DNA of 64,000 nt. Source: Crotalaria pallida (Eukaryota > Streptophyta > Magnoliopsida > Fabales > Fabaceae). Every line of letters begins with the position of its first letter. Within the stretch, counting starts at the first letter, position 1. The stretch covers positions 77,643,001-77,707,000 of the forward strand of contig CM075656.1 of assembly GCA_037953625.1 (NCBI GenBank), in the 5' to 3' direction. Of the stretch, positions 1-11,862 are shown in pieces. The notes beneath the pieces were generated by a model. That model did no database searches and had not been told where the DNA came from. It worked only from the letters and a program-made list of their open reading frames with translations. A program made the translations under genes and the position numbers.

Positions 1-5
1 GTTTT

Positions 6-841
6 GGGAAATTATATTTACATCCGGTTTTTTTATTTGCATCCAATTAGTTTACAAATTTTGTATTTCCTCCATTTCATAAATTATGTTTGTTTAGACT
101 TTTGCACATAGAATAAGAAATAAATAAAAAACATTAGAATTTGATATATTTTGATTAAATTATCCTCAATAACAATAGGATTATAGGAGAGAACGTAATA
201 ATAAATATATGAAGATTATATTGAAAAGTGATGGAGAAATGAGTGGTGAAGAATAAAATGCAATAAATAAGAGTATACTTAAAAAAAGAAGTATAAATCA
301 ATATTAGGTTTCTAAAAAACATAAGTTATGGGACAAAATAAAAAGATTAAATGAATATAACTTAAAGGACGAAGAAGTATTGAATGTGTTAATGGATAAA
401 ATATAATATTTCTTTGTTGTTTTATTAGATTCAAATCATTTTTTCAATCCCAGGAATTGTGTATATTAAAATATGTATAATAGATAATTGAAATAGAAAA
501 AAATCATCTCCCAGTAAAGGTCTTCACCTTAGACCTTTACACTTTGAAATTTGAAAATTAGTAGTCTTCACCTTCACCTTCGTGGCTGCATAGAAATTAA
601 GTGGGTGAATATTTTTCTCAATTATTATTATTATTTTTTTTTAGAAGGTGGAGATTCCATTATGTGTTCATGCGATTTATGTGTATGATTAAAAAAAAAA
701 AATACTTGAATGTGTGGGATGATGAGATGAGATAAAGAAGGTGGATGTGATGACTGATGGGTGTAACTGTGTGAGAGTAATTAAAAAAATTGTAAAGTAA
801 TTGAGTGCAAATAGAAAAACTAGGTGTAAATAGAACTTCCC
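6..841. mobile_element. Non-autonomous TIR element, left edge at window start
   Basis: The left end (GGGAAATTATATTTACATCC) is matched in inverse by the right end at about 790-841, which reads CTAGGTGTAAATAGAACTTCCC. About 45 bp of imperfect terminal inverted repeat can be followed. No ORF of note lies inside. A smaller TIR element at 69-377 is nested in its left half. The target duplication cannot be tested because only 5 bases of left flank are in the window. GGGA-type ends resemble the Mutator-like MITEs found further along. Confidence 0.6.
69..377. mobile_element. MITE with CTCC-type ends
   Basis: Inverted ends: CTCCATTTCATAAATTATGT on the left, and on the right ACATAAGTTATGGGAC and GGACGAAGAAG before TA. 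This is a diverged member of the CTCCCTCCG...CGGAGGGAG MITE type seen repeatedly in this window. It is nested in the element at 6-841. Confidence 0.5.
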
Positions 842-847
842 AAAATT

Positions 848-1560
848 TTTATCTCAACATCCATGCTTTTTATCCAATAAAAAATAAACATAACTATACA
901 AGATCTTACTTATAATGCTCATTTTTTTTAAAAAAAAATAATAAATTATAACTTTGTATTTTTAGTAAGCATTTGTCATTTTATTTTTTTTATCTTTTTT
1001 TTTAATGATTATCTTTTGTTTATTGATATAAAACAATAAATTTGTAAAATTTTCGATGAAAATTATAATGTTAAATTTTTTTAAAAAAAAATTAATAAAA
1101 AACATAAATTCCCTTCTCCATCAGTATGAAATAATCAAATATGACCGATAAATTAGACCGGAAGAAATACCTTGTAAGTTATTAACCTAAAAATAGAAAG
1201 TGTTTTGATCATGAACTTCAACAGAACTTCGTTAATAATCAGTTGAAAAATAGAAAGTGTTTTGGGAAAGAAAGAATTTTATATGAACAAAAAATGAATT
1301 GTTGATAAAAAGAATTACTATTGAAAAAAAGAACATATCAATTTAAGTCAATAAGTGCAGTCATTCAGATTTTGGCATCAATAATCTTTTCCAGAACATT
1401 ATGACAAAATACTTATTTTCCAACTAATACTCAGTTACTTGAACAAGCACTTGAGGCTCCACAAAGGAACAAGCGGGAATAAAATAAACGGCTAAACAAA
1501 ATACACAATAACCACAAATCCCAAAATATAGCTTTGAACTGTTATACAATGTTTAGCAAT
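848..1560. other. AT-rich intergenic, no gene seen
   Basis: Homopolymer-rich AT sequence with no supported ORF. A short direct repeat around GAAAGTGTTTTG occurs near 1197 and 1253. The part nearest 1560 probably contains the 3' UTR and polyadenylation region of the minus-strand cyclophilin gene. Confidence 0.5.
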
Positions 1561-1764
1561 TTCAGCTCCTCCTGTTGATACCTAGATACTCGTGGATCCT
1601 CTCATTAAACCTGAGTACTGCGTACAAATACACCGTACCACACATCAGGTTCACCTTAAAAGTCTTCTTATAATAATGTAAGAACGTATCATACCATGTG
1701 CCCAGATGAACGAAGAGCATGCCATACCCATGTATCAGGTAACTATGATCTAGTAGCATAATGC

Positions 1765-4700
1765 CTACCTTGCACCAGAATCAGGACTGGCATCTCCGTA
1801 AGAGACTAAACCCTTTTGCCCAGATGGAGAGCTCGATCTGGACCTGCTACGAGATACAGATGTTCTTTTACCATAATGCTTTCGTGGCATTGCATCAGGC
1901 AATCTTGACCGAGGCGAGCCATTACTCCTTGCATCAGGGGACCTTGACCTCCTTTTGTCCGGAGATTGCCGATCGCTTCGAGGACCAAGTCGAGATTTCA
2001 ATCTATCACTTATAAGAGGTCGCTTGTCTTCTGGACTAAGACTGCGTTTTGGACTTCGGCTGCGGCTGCGGGCACGGTCTCTAAAGCGGCCACGCACTGG
2101 ACTGCGGGAGATGCTCCTACTCCGGCTTCTTCTGCTTTGGTATCTAAAAAGATAAACGCATGCATTAAACTCATGTATCTACTATTCTTTGTTTTATGTT
2201 CTTGAAAATTCACTGAGAAATAATCACAATGTGATATGCACATAAGATTTGGCATCAATGTATATATTATTATGCTCTATCAAAATATGTAAGGAAGTAA
2301 CAAGCGCTAACTATATAAAAGATTCTAGCAAAGGAGAGGAAGACCTTGGACGTGGGCTTCGCAAACGTCTTGGTGGTGAGCGCTCAGAATAGCTTCGGTA
2401 GTTTGTATTTCTTCAAATACACATAACATGTCAGAAATATAACCAATATTATTTCAAAGAATCCAAATCAGAAAATTGGAATGGACATACCTATCAAAGT
2501 TCCTCCTTATATTTCGATCACCGTAACGATATGTACGGGGAGACCGCTCTGGAGATGGAGTGCGATATCTTCGTGCAAATGCAAAACGCTCAGTAAAGCC
2601 ACGTCCTTTTTTGATACGCTTTGGCACACCATTTGGTGAAGGGCTTTTTGAAAAGCCCTGACTAGGTTTTGGGGCAGCAGGTTCTGACACTTTTCGGACA
2701 GGACAAGCCAGTAAAACATGTCCTTGGTTTGATTCATCAGATTTCCTAGCAGGGCTTCTCACAGGACTTCTTCCAGGACTCGCACCTCTAATCAATAAGA
2801 TATCACACAAATGGAAACATATTCAAACCCCAGGATGGAGTTGACATTTAAATTAAAGCAAAATGTAAGTTATATGATGGTTAGTAATTAGATACTAGAA
2901 AAGCCAAGCGGTAAAACCTATTTTGATCTGAATCATCTGAATAAGTGTGTTGCTTAGCAGGTTTAGCAAATGTGGCTTGAGTATCATGCCCATTATTCAG
3001 AAATGTGCCATTTTCTGGAGACAGTTCCCCTTCTTCATGTGATAGCTTGTCTACGGTTTCAGTAACCTTGGAATCGACTCCTTGTTCTAGAACGGATTGA
3101 CTTTGTAGGGGAGGGCTGAAAGATTGATTTCCTGTGTCTGTAGCATGAGCAGCCATTAGCTAAGACAGCAATATCAACATAACAGAATTTCTAAGAGAAT
3201 TATATGCGAAGCACACCTAGAGTTCTTTTTGGTTTATTGCCAGCCTGTGCTTTACGACCAGAGTCACGATGTTTAGCTTTCTCATCATCAGAAGAACTAT
3301 AGCTGCTAGAACTAGAACTATCACTTTCTGAATCACTTGAACTCTCAAAACTCCTAAAACAAGGAAAGTTATTTAATTAAAGCAGAGATCAAGAAAATTT
3401 ATGCAGAGGGAGAATACCACAGAAAAAAAAGGCCACATCAAAGGCTAGTTAATAACCATACCTTCTGGACTTGCGCCTTGATCTTCTATTTCTACTGTGC
3501 TGGCTTCTCTTTCTTCCATTTCTCCCCCTTTTCCCATGCTTGCGCTTATTTCTTTTCCTCTTCCGGTGCTTCCCATAGCTAGAGGAACTTGAATCAGAAT
3601 GTGATGAATCCGATTCAGAATCCGAAGCCGAATCTGATTCTGAGGAATAACTATCACTACTACCGTCACTATCAGATGTTGAGTATCTCCTCCTCCTCCT
3701 CTTCCTCATGTCCTTGGAAGATTTTTTTCTTTTTCCCCTTGATATTTTGTCAGAACTATCATCAGAAGTTAGGGATTTAAATGACTTTCTCTGTTTCCCT
3801 AAAATGAGAGAGTTCATATATTACAAACAATTACACTTAACAGCATATACAAGCAACAACAAGGTTTATAGCATATTAGCATGTTCATGAATAAATATCT
3901 ATCCCTATCACACGTACCTTTCTCCTTCTCAATTGTATGCTGGATTTTTGTTTCAGATATTTCACCACAATCAGTAATTTTAACCAGACGGATAGGCTTC
4001 CCATCAGACGTTCCCACCAGCTCAATTTTCTTTAGAATGTCCATTCCCTGGACAACTTTTCCAAAAACAACATGTTTCCTGCAAAATAAGAAACCGGACC
4101 ACTTAAGAACAAAAAAATTTCCTGACATTAGAAACTCACACTTTTCTAACAAATAAATAGCAAAAACAAACCTGCATTAACAACAACAACAAAAAAAACA
4201 GAAAATAGCCTTAAGAACAATTTTGAGGTGATAAAAATGAACATTTCACTATAGCACAGTCAGAATGGTGAGCATTTTGATTGAAACACACCAAACTTAG
4301 GGGAAAAAACAGACAAAGAGTGCATACCCATCAAGATGAAGCTGGCGCTTGAAGGTAATAAAGAACTGAGACCCATTTGTGTTAGGACCACTATTAGCCA
4401 TAGAAAGAAAACCAGCTCCATCATGTGTCAGTTTGAAATTTTCATCTGCAAATAAGGATTACATGTCTGTATAGTCAAATGACTAAGCATAAAAGCAGTC
4501 ACTGCAAACAAATATTTTTTGTTTTCAAACATCAAATATATAGAATCCTCTTATAGAATGTAAACTTACCTGCAAACTTTCCTCCATATATACTTTCCCC
4601 ACCAGTGCCTGTAAACCAGTCAAAGGTTGTTCTTTATGAGTCTTGGTAAAGGATATAGAAGTCAAAAAGGGAATCAACAAATCAAATTGGGTAAAGCGCA

Positions 4701-5815
4701 AAAACAAAAGACATACCATTGCCCTTTGAAAAATCACCACCCTGTGGAACAAAAATACGGATATTGAAATGAAAAAAAAATTTAAAAAAAAAATATTACT
4801 CCATGTATAAACCAGAAGGTAAAATCAGAACAAGGCAAAGTCAACTCTGAAAGTTATGTTGGCACCACCACTGCAGCGGAACTTCATAAACAGAATTTAC
4901 AATACGAGTCTACTTAAACATAGTACGTACTCACATGCAAGATAAAAAATTCTCTCCTACATAATTACCTTATGACAATCATGAATAACATTACCATGAA
5001 AGGAAACTTACTTGAGCCATAAAACCTTTAATTATACGATGAAAGCTTGTTCCTTTATAATGCAAAGGTTTTCCAGTGGATGCCCCAATGCCCTTCTCAC
5101 CTACAAACAAACGATAGCACAATTACAGTAAAAGTCAGTAAGAAAGCATTTCAACTTTGTATTTACTGAGGATTAAATTGTCCACCATATCATAGAAATT
5201 AGGATAATGTGCTTCATGTCCATCAACTAAAGTTGGTGGAGTAGCAATTCAAAATGCCTATCTCATATTCATATAAATATTCAAATTCAGGTCGCCACTA
5301 ACACCCCATATACGCGAGTACTGGGGGGGGGGGGGGGGGGGAAGAGCAAGGTCCTAGGCAAAGGAGGAACTTTGCCTTTATGTTGAGCAGGCAAAGCAGA
5401 TAACTTCCTGACCCCAATCAAACTAGTGTCCATGTTAGGCACCACAGTCTAATATTACTCGATATTCATAGGAAGTGCATCATTTCAAGAGTGCTCCAGC
5501 CAACAGCCAAACTATTAAAAAAAGAGCATGATGGTAAATGACAGTTATTTGGACAATTTAAAGATACCTGTGCAAAGTGCCCGAAAATTCTCTGCAGTCT
5601 TAGGAACTGCACTGGCAAAAAGCTGCACCATTTCAAAAGAGAACATTCAGAACAATCTAAAAGTTTTTGGATGCATCCTTTCAAATAGAGAATATGTCAA
5701 GGAGGAAGTGACCAAAATTTTGTGCTTTACTTATTACCTGAATAACAATTCTTTCCACAGGGTCCCCGTCAATTGAGACATCTAAAAACACTTGAGGATC
5801 CTTTACCAGACCCAT
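1765..5815 (-). CDS. CYP63-like: CYP63-like RS-domain cyclophilin (peptidyl-prolyl isomerase)
   Basis: Peptidyl-prolyl cis-trans isomerase with an RS-type tail, the class expected in nuclear speckles with splicing factors. Thirteen coding exons on the minus strand: 5738-5815, 5568-5622, 5012-5100, 4717-4741, 4570-4608, 4328-4445, 3918-4078, 3462-3798, 3217-3353, 2918-3137, 2491-2787, 2345-2410, 1765-2143. They sum to 2001 nt, 666 residues plus TAG. The start MGLVKDPQVFLDVSIDG is the normal cyclophilin N-terminus. The isomerase domain covers about residues 7-175 and has FHRIIKGFM, MANSGPNTNGSQFFIT and GKHVVFGKV. Active-site equivalents are R66, F71, M72, Q74, F124, H132 (Trp in cyclophilin A) and H137. 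After about 190 the chain is Lys/Arg/Ser-rich with SR and RS dipeptides and SPDSGAR at the end. Related plant proteins are CYP63 and the longer CYP95. The exon 9/10 junction is ambiguous (see findings). Confidence 0.9.
5323..5341. repeat. G19 homopolymer in a cyclophilin intron
   Basis: Nineteen uninterrupted G on the plus strand (C19 in the transcript) in the intron between coding exons 2 and 3. The length may be affected by sequencing error. Confidence 0.85.
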
Positions 5816-6060
5816 CACCTTTGATCAGAAGATGCTTCCGACGTAAACTAGAGTTTAAAAAAAAGAATCAAGAATTGGCAGCAACGTTCCAAGGACAAAA
5901 AGCATTACACGCTCGTGTAAGTCTGTTAAAACAGAGCCATAGTTAGCATAAAAAACAAATAATCATACCTTCAGCAAGTGTCATGTTCGGAACAATTTTG
6001 AAGTCTATATTTATAACATAACTACGATCCATTTGTTTATCATTACAATTGCATGTAACT

Positions 6061-6241
6061 AAGGGGTGTTTGGAAGAGCTTACTTGGGTTTATAAGAACA
6101 GCTTAGTAAAATAATAAAATAATTTTATTAAAACAGCCAACTAAAATAGCTTATCATGACCTTCCTACAAGCTCTTTTTAGCTTATTTCAAAAAATCTTA
6201 CTGAATAAGCACGCAATTAAGTTGTTCACCCAAACATGCCC
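6061..6241. mobile_element. Small TIR element (AGGGGTGTTTGG ends)
   Basis: AGGGGTGTTTGG at the left is mirrored by CCCAAACATGCCCT at the right. Internal arms (AGCTTAGTAAAATAA versus CTTACTGAATAAG-like) are also roughly inverted. It has the look of a small hAT-type MITE inside the probable leader intron of the cyclophilin gene. No clean TSD was found. Confidence 0.45.
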
Positions 6242-6840
6242 TATAAACATGACTTGTGACACACTGAGTTAGATTAAAGGGAAAAAAAACATTTTGACAC
6301 TTGCACATTTGTTTGGTTTTTGCTTTTACAAAATAAATATTAAAAAAAAAAAAAAAAAAAAGCAGAAGCAGCAGACTTATTTGAGAGAAGCTATATTTTT
6401 CAGCTTCTAAAAAAATCACTTTTTTTCCAATATAACTTTCTTAGAATCACTTTTTTCTCAACCATAAACAAACGGGACCTTAATTGCAATAAACAAAACT
6501 AATCAAGCTTCCAAAGATAAACATTGGCAGCTGGAATGCAACAAAATCCAAAACCCTAAACCCTAATAATCTAAGTATCCATTCCATGCACAAGGAATCA
6601 GGCTCAAATTTCTCCAAAAAGCCTTAAATTCAAAAAATAGAATGAAATATAAAAATAAAATCACGCTCTAAACTGTAAAGCAAATCGAGAAAATGCTAAA
6701 TCGAAATGTTAATTGGAAAATAATCTCAGTAGTAACTAATATTAAAGCACGATCAGATATAGTTCTTCTGCATAAGAATAAATAATTATCAATGAAAAGG
6801 AAAAATTAGAGAGAGAGGAAGTAACCATGAATGAAGGTGA

Positions 6841-6861
6841 TAGCTCTCTCTCTCTCTCTCT
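6841..6861. repeat. (CT)n microsatellite
   Basis: TAGCTCTCTCTCTCTCTCTC on the plus strand, (GA)n in the cyclophilin leader. GA-rich leaders are common in plant housekeeping genes. Confidence 0.8.
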
Positions 6862-7458
6862 GAACACAGTGCTGGGTGCTCAGTGATGTGAGAGTGAAGT
6901 GTGAGGAAGACGAGACTCAAACGTCGTCGTTATGGGCTATTTCCTTTTAGATTTGGGCCATCTACACCTGAATCCTGGCCCGTGAATGTGCAACATCGGC
7001 CCAATTCAAGTGGAAGAGTTGCTTTTGGTACATTTGTTTTTGGGCTTGGGCTTCGAAGCTCCGGACAAAGTTGAGTTTTGATTTGTGGCCCCACAAATGA
7101 AATATTGGCCCCATTTCAATTTTTTTTGACAAAATTACCCTTTTACGTGTTATTTTTTCCGTTTTCAACAAGATGGAAGCCAAAAATTTACATTTTCGTT
7201 TGCCCCGCGACGGAAAATTTCTGTCTAAGAAGAGACGAAAAATTTCCGTTTACGAAGAGACGGAAAATAAATTTGGTCTACAAAGAGACGGACAGAAGTT
7301 TTGTTGGTTTTCTCACTTGGTCTTGGCTCCATTGAACAGGGACCAGATATTTTTAGGACTCTGTTGGTTTGCTTGATTGGCTTCTTTTTGCTTCTTGTTC
7401 ACGCCCCTAAAAAAAAATAAAATTTTGTTCACAACTTGTTTCATATAATCATGTTATA

Positions 7459-7742
7459 CTCTCAACGTCCCTAAATATAAGACTTTTTTCGGGGAATTTC
7501 ACGTCCATTACGAAACCATTAAGAAAGTGAAATAATTTAGTTAATTGTATTGAAAATGTGAACTTTTGATATGTAATTTCAGAATTACCCCTATTAATAT
7601 TATTGGGAATCTAAAATGTGTTAAAAAATAGGGGTGTTTGTGGAAAAAAGTAATTAATGATCATTGAAAATTGACAAAGGATCTTATAAATAGGGACAAA
7701 ATAAAAGTGTCAAAAAGATCTTATAAATAAGGATGGAGGAAG
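7459..7742. mobile_element. CTCCCTCCG-type MITE, TA target
   Basis: The inverted ends CTCTCAACGTCCCTAAATATAAGA and TCTTATAAATAAGGATGGAGGAAG are flanked by TA on both sides (7457-7458, 7743-7744), as in Stowaway/Tc1-mariner MITEs. It lies just inside the left arm of the Mutator-like element. Confidence 0.65.
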
Positions 7743-8403
7743 TAATAATTTATACTAATAGAGTACTTTGCATTATGTCGGTCTCAATTATAATTAAAAG
7801 TAATTTTGTTAACCTCCCAATCAAGATCAAGAATTAGCATCACAAAGTGAATAAGTTTAATAAATAAAGGTGCACTTAGTAAAAAAAACTTATACTTTTG
7901 TATTTTCAAGAAAACATTAAAAAAAACTAAATTTAAAAATGTTAGTTAAGCATATTTAATTTTCTCAAATTAATAAAAGAAAATAAAGATACTTTATAAT
8001 TATAACATTGGGAATGAAACAGAAATTAAATGAATCAATTATTTCATATGACAATAAAACAAAAATTAAAAAAACGAGTTAACTTTTTCTTATATATTTA
8101 AGAGCACAAATGAAAATATATTTTTTTCTTCTTATAATTGACATAGAAGAGATTATGTATTAGCAAATTTAAGCAGTAATAAAGATGAGGAACATCCCAA
8201 CACACGATCATCATTAACTAGAAAAAAATAGTTAATAAATGTTTTTAGAATACTTATTAAGAATCCAAATATAATTAAATATTTTTAAAAAAATGATTTT
8301 AAAAATTATCAAAAAATAACATTTGATAAATTCTTAATTAAATTTATTTTATAATAATATTAACAAATGCTTAAAAAATTGTGAATACAGACATGATAAT
8401 CAA

Positions 8404-8594
8404 GAGTTTTGATTTTTGGCCCCAAAATATGAAATTTTGGCCTCTATTTCATTTTTTTTGAACAAAATTTCTTTTTGCATGTTATTTTTTTCATCTTTTT
8501 TCTAACGGAATAGCTTTTCCGTCCCCAACGAGACGGAAGTCAATAATATACATTTTCGTTTACCTCGTTAGGGAAACATTCCATCCAATGGGAG
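8404..8594 (+). repeat. Internal copy of the GAGTTTTGATTT arm
   Basis: About 190 bp related to 7073-7260: GAGTTTTGATTTTTGGCCCC, then a block with ACGAGACGGAAG and ATTTTCGTTTACC. The copy resumes at about 9034-9080 (TTTGGTCTATAGAGAGACGG) after the insertion at 8595-9033. Its flank does not match the 9-bp TSD of the outer element. Confidence 0.6.
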
Positions 8595-9033
8595 TAGGGA
8601 TGGAGATGGGTACCCACGGACGCGAGTAGTGCATACCCATGCCCATACCCGTGGCCCGTGGGTATTTGAGGGTATTTGTTCGGGTAACGGGTACCCGCGG
8701 GTACCACGGGTTTTAAACTTTTATTATATAATTATATGTAAAAATAATTATAAGATGAATAATTACATATATATGATAAATGTTTACCATTTAATTTCAT
8801 CTTTAAAATTCAATATGAAATATAAATAAAATAAAATTTATATGTTCTCAAAGTAATAAAAAAATATGAATATATATATATATATAATATTTATTAGTAA
8901 AATATTATTTTATATATGGGGGTACCCGCGGGGCAGGTATCATAATACCCATCCCCACCCGCAAGGGAATAGTGCGAATACCCGTTGCGGGTATTTTTAC
9001 GGGTACCCGCGGTATGGGTATTTTGCTCATCCA
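8595..9033. mobile_element. GGGTACCCGCGGGTACC repeat with inverted ends
   Basis: Ends TAGGGATGGAGATGGGTACCC and GGGTATTTTGCTCATCCA are inverted. GC-rich tracts of GGGTACCCGCGG lie near both ends and an AT-rich core sits between. The ends resemble hAT-type non-autonomous elements, but no target duplication could be read. Confidence 0.55.
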
Positions 9034-9092
9034 CGGAAAAATGAATAGATTTGGTCTATAGAGAGACGGAAAAAAGGACAGCAATAGTATAT

Positions 9093-9368
9093 GGGAATTA
9101 GTCCTCAAATCCCGTTTTTAGTCCTCAAACCCCATTTTTTCCTGATGGGGTTCTGTCAGAATTTTTTCCTGATGGGGTTTTGTCAGAATTTTTTTTGATA
9201 CCTCCTAGTCGAAAAAATGCAATTTTCCGGTTACTCTCTTATTAAAAAAATTCATTTTAGAATCAGAAAATGCGTTTTCTGACTCCGGGGTATCAGAAAA
9301 AAATTTGACAGAACCCCATAAAAAATTGGGGTTTGGGAACTAAAAACGGAGTTTGAAGACTAATTTTC
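9093..9368. mobile_element. 276-bp MITE with 9-bp target duplication
   Basis: Ends GGGAATTAGTC and GACTAATTTTC are inverted, followed by arms CCTCAAAC and GTTTGGGAAC. The perfect 9-bp duplication ATAGTATAT at 9084-9092 and 9369-9377 points to Mutator-type transposition. The inner sequence contains a short tandem duplication around TTTTTCCTGATGGGGTT (about 9139-9190). Confidence 0.85.
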
Positions 9369-11652
9369 ATAGTATATGTACAGGTTTAATCTGGCAGAGG
9401 CACCAGGATATCCAATCATTCAATTAAGGGTAGGTGCAAGTGTATATGTGTACTTTGAATTGCTCTTCTCATCTGCAGTATAGGTGATAAAAAACCAAAT
9501 TCATCCAAAAGAAATAAAGAATTTGAGCACTCTAAGAAGCAAAAGAAGCCAATCAAGCAAAGCAACACTGTCCTAAAACTATCTGGTCCCTGTTCAATGG
9601 AGTTTCTTTCTGTCTCTCTGTACACGGAATTTATTTTTTCATCTCTTCGTAGACGGAAATTTTTCGTCTCTTAATAGACGGAAATTTTCCTGGAAATTTT
9701 CCGTCGTGGGGCAAACGAAATAGTATATTTTTATCTTCCGACTTGTTGGGAACGAAAAAAATAACACGTGAAAGGATAATTTTGTAACATCCCTAATTTA
9801 ATTCCAAGCATAATTAGTGAAGTAATAGGCTTAAAGTGTAAGGAATGGGTAGATTAATTGCTTAAAGAATTTTGGGAGCAAGGTGAGTAGTAATTATAAG
9901 TATTAGGGGTTGTGTAGGAGACATTGGTAGCAAGGGGCAAAATTATCTAAGCAAAATCGGGGGTTAAATCAGCGTTTTAAGTATTAGAAATCAGCTGGTA
10001 CGAGAAAAATTGGAATTTATTATAGGATGCTAAGAAATTAAATTCCATCGTTGGATATGAAATTTAAGGGATTAAGAAGCTTGTCTAAAAATTTGGGCCC
10101 GATCCGACGGTTAACGAAGAAGTTATGGCGAATCGAAGTCTGTAACCACTGGTGCACGCCCAGGCGCACCAGGGTGCACTAGATGCACCAACTCAGTCAG
10201 CTTATCGCCCAGGCGTGCCACATCAGCGCCCAGGCGCGCGACAGGAAGCTAGCACGCGCATCAGATGCGCAGCGCGCGCGCACAGGCGCACGCTTTTCCG
10301 CGCCCAGGCGCGCGGGTGCGTGTTTCACGCACCAGACTCCTTAAATCGCCGCACCAGCCCCCTCTTCCTCACTTTCATCCGCCCCATTTCTTTCTCCCTC
10401 ACCCAAATCAACCCCCAACACCAGCCACCACCACCGGAGCCGCCCCAAGGCCGCCACCCCTCTCCTTGGCCCTTCCTCTTCCCCATAGATCTACTCTCTT
10501 CTTCCTCCCTCTTGATTTCTTTCTCTCTCTTCTTGGATCCCCATCTCTCTCTCCACCACCATACCTTCCTCCGGCCACCACAAGCCGCCACCGCCAAGGC
10601 CACCACCATCACCATGAGCACCTCTCTCTCTCCCTTCCCCGCTTGACTCCGAGTTCCTTTCTCTCTCTCCCTCTTCCCTCTACTTGGTCTCTCTCTCCTT
10701 CCACTGGATCTCACCGGCGTCATTACCGATCAGGATCGCACCGGGCTTGTGTTGGGTACCCTGAGGCTTGAAGCTTTGGCCTCGATCCGGCCGCGATCGT
10801 TCTCACTAACGAGGAGCAACACCGACGCCGTCATCGACACCGAGCCACAACCCAGGTTCTTTTTTAAAAGAAAGCCTGAGGTAAGAAGGGTCGTATTACC
10901 TCTACTTAAAGAGTAAATTCTATGATTTTATAGTGGTGACTAAGAATAGGGTAATTAAGGAATAAGTTAATGAACCTTAGGGTAGTTCCCGCAAAAATAA
11001 ATGGTTTATTTAAATGGACAATGGAATAAATTGAAGGTGCATAGAATGAGTTTCGGAGTGAATGAATATAATAGAATATTAAAAGAGTTAATATGGAATG
11101 AAAGTGTAGAACAAACACAAAATAAAACCAAGGGAAATTAATTAAGGGAAATTAGAGGAGTGTGAGAGTACAAGAACATGGAGTGTTTGTAATAGGCGGA
11201 GGGTGTAGAATGAGTTAAAACTAAAGGTGAGGAAAAAGAGAAGTTAGAGTACGAAAGCAATAAGGAAGCACGGAGTAAACTTAATTAAGAGTGGTCGGGT
11301 AGTAATGAAATCGAAATGAAAATGATAAACTAAATTCCAAATACAAGAGGGTAATAGGTAAAAGAATTTAGCGAAAAGGTGATAAGACAAATAGAGCGAA
11401 TGCAATTATGGTAGTTTAATAGAATGAGGTTAGACGAAAGCTAGAGTAATTAATAAAAAGAATAAGGAAAAAGGGAAAGGAAGAGAAGAAGAAAAAGGAA
11501 AGAAAGGGAAAATGGAAATAATTAAGAGTTAGTGACGAGAATTAAAATATAATGTATATGGCCAAATCAAGCAAAGTTAAATGAGAGTGAGAACCATTAA
11601 TGAATAAGAATGTGCTTAAAATAAACGAGAATAAAGAAAAGAGAAAGGACTG

Positions 11653-11862
11653 AGCGGCAGGAGGTCGGTAGACCCTGTCACAATAATAAAAAGTAATGGC
11701 GGGAGGTTGGTAGACCCTGTCACAATAATAAAGGTGAGATGATGGGAGGTCGGTAGACCCTGTCACCATAATAAAAAGGTAAAACGGCAGGAGGTCGTTA
11801 TACCCTGTCACCTAAAGAAAAGTAAAATGGCGGGAGGTCGGTAGACCCTGTCACTATACTAA
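11653..11862 (+). repeat. Minisatellite, five units of about 44 bp
   Basis: Units share GGAGGTCGGTAGACCCTGTC followed by an AATAATAAA-like spacer. Successive units begin near 11653, 11698, 11743, 11786 and 11829. It lies within the solo LTR. Confidence 0.85.

Larger units (their letters stand above)
5816..6900 (-). other. Cyclophilin 5' UTR, probable leader intron and promoter side
   Basis: The ATG at 5815-5813 lies just after an acceptor-like ATCAAAG (about 5820), and a donor-like ATG/GTTACTTCC sits at 6825-6824. A leader intron of about 1 kb is therefore likely. The leader exon would contain the GA/CT microsatellite at 6841-6861. This is inference from splice-like sites only. Confidence 0.4.

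Noticed and set aside
1562..1759. 65-residue minus-strand ORF just after the cyclophilin stop
   Set aside because: It lies in the expected 3' UTR, has no domain character, and joining it would need use of the weak GTAGGC donor at the stop codon.
10152..10771. Overlapping Pro/Ser/His-rich ORFs of 130-168 codons on both strands
   Set aside because: They lie inside the solo LTR. Open frames on both strands reflect GC-rich, CT-rich composition, not coding.
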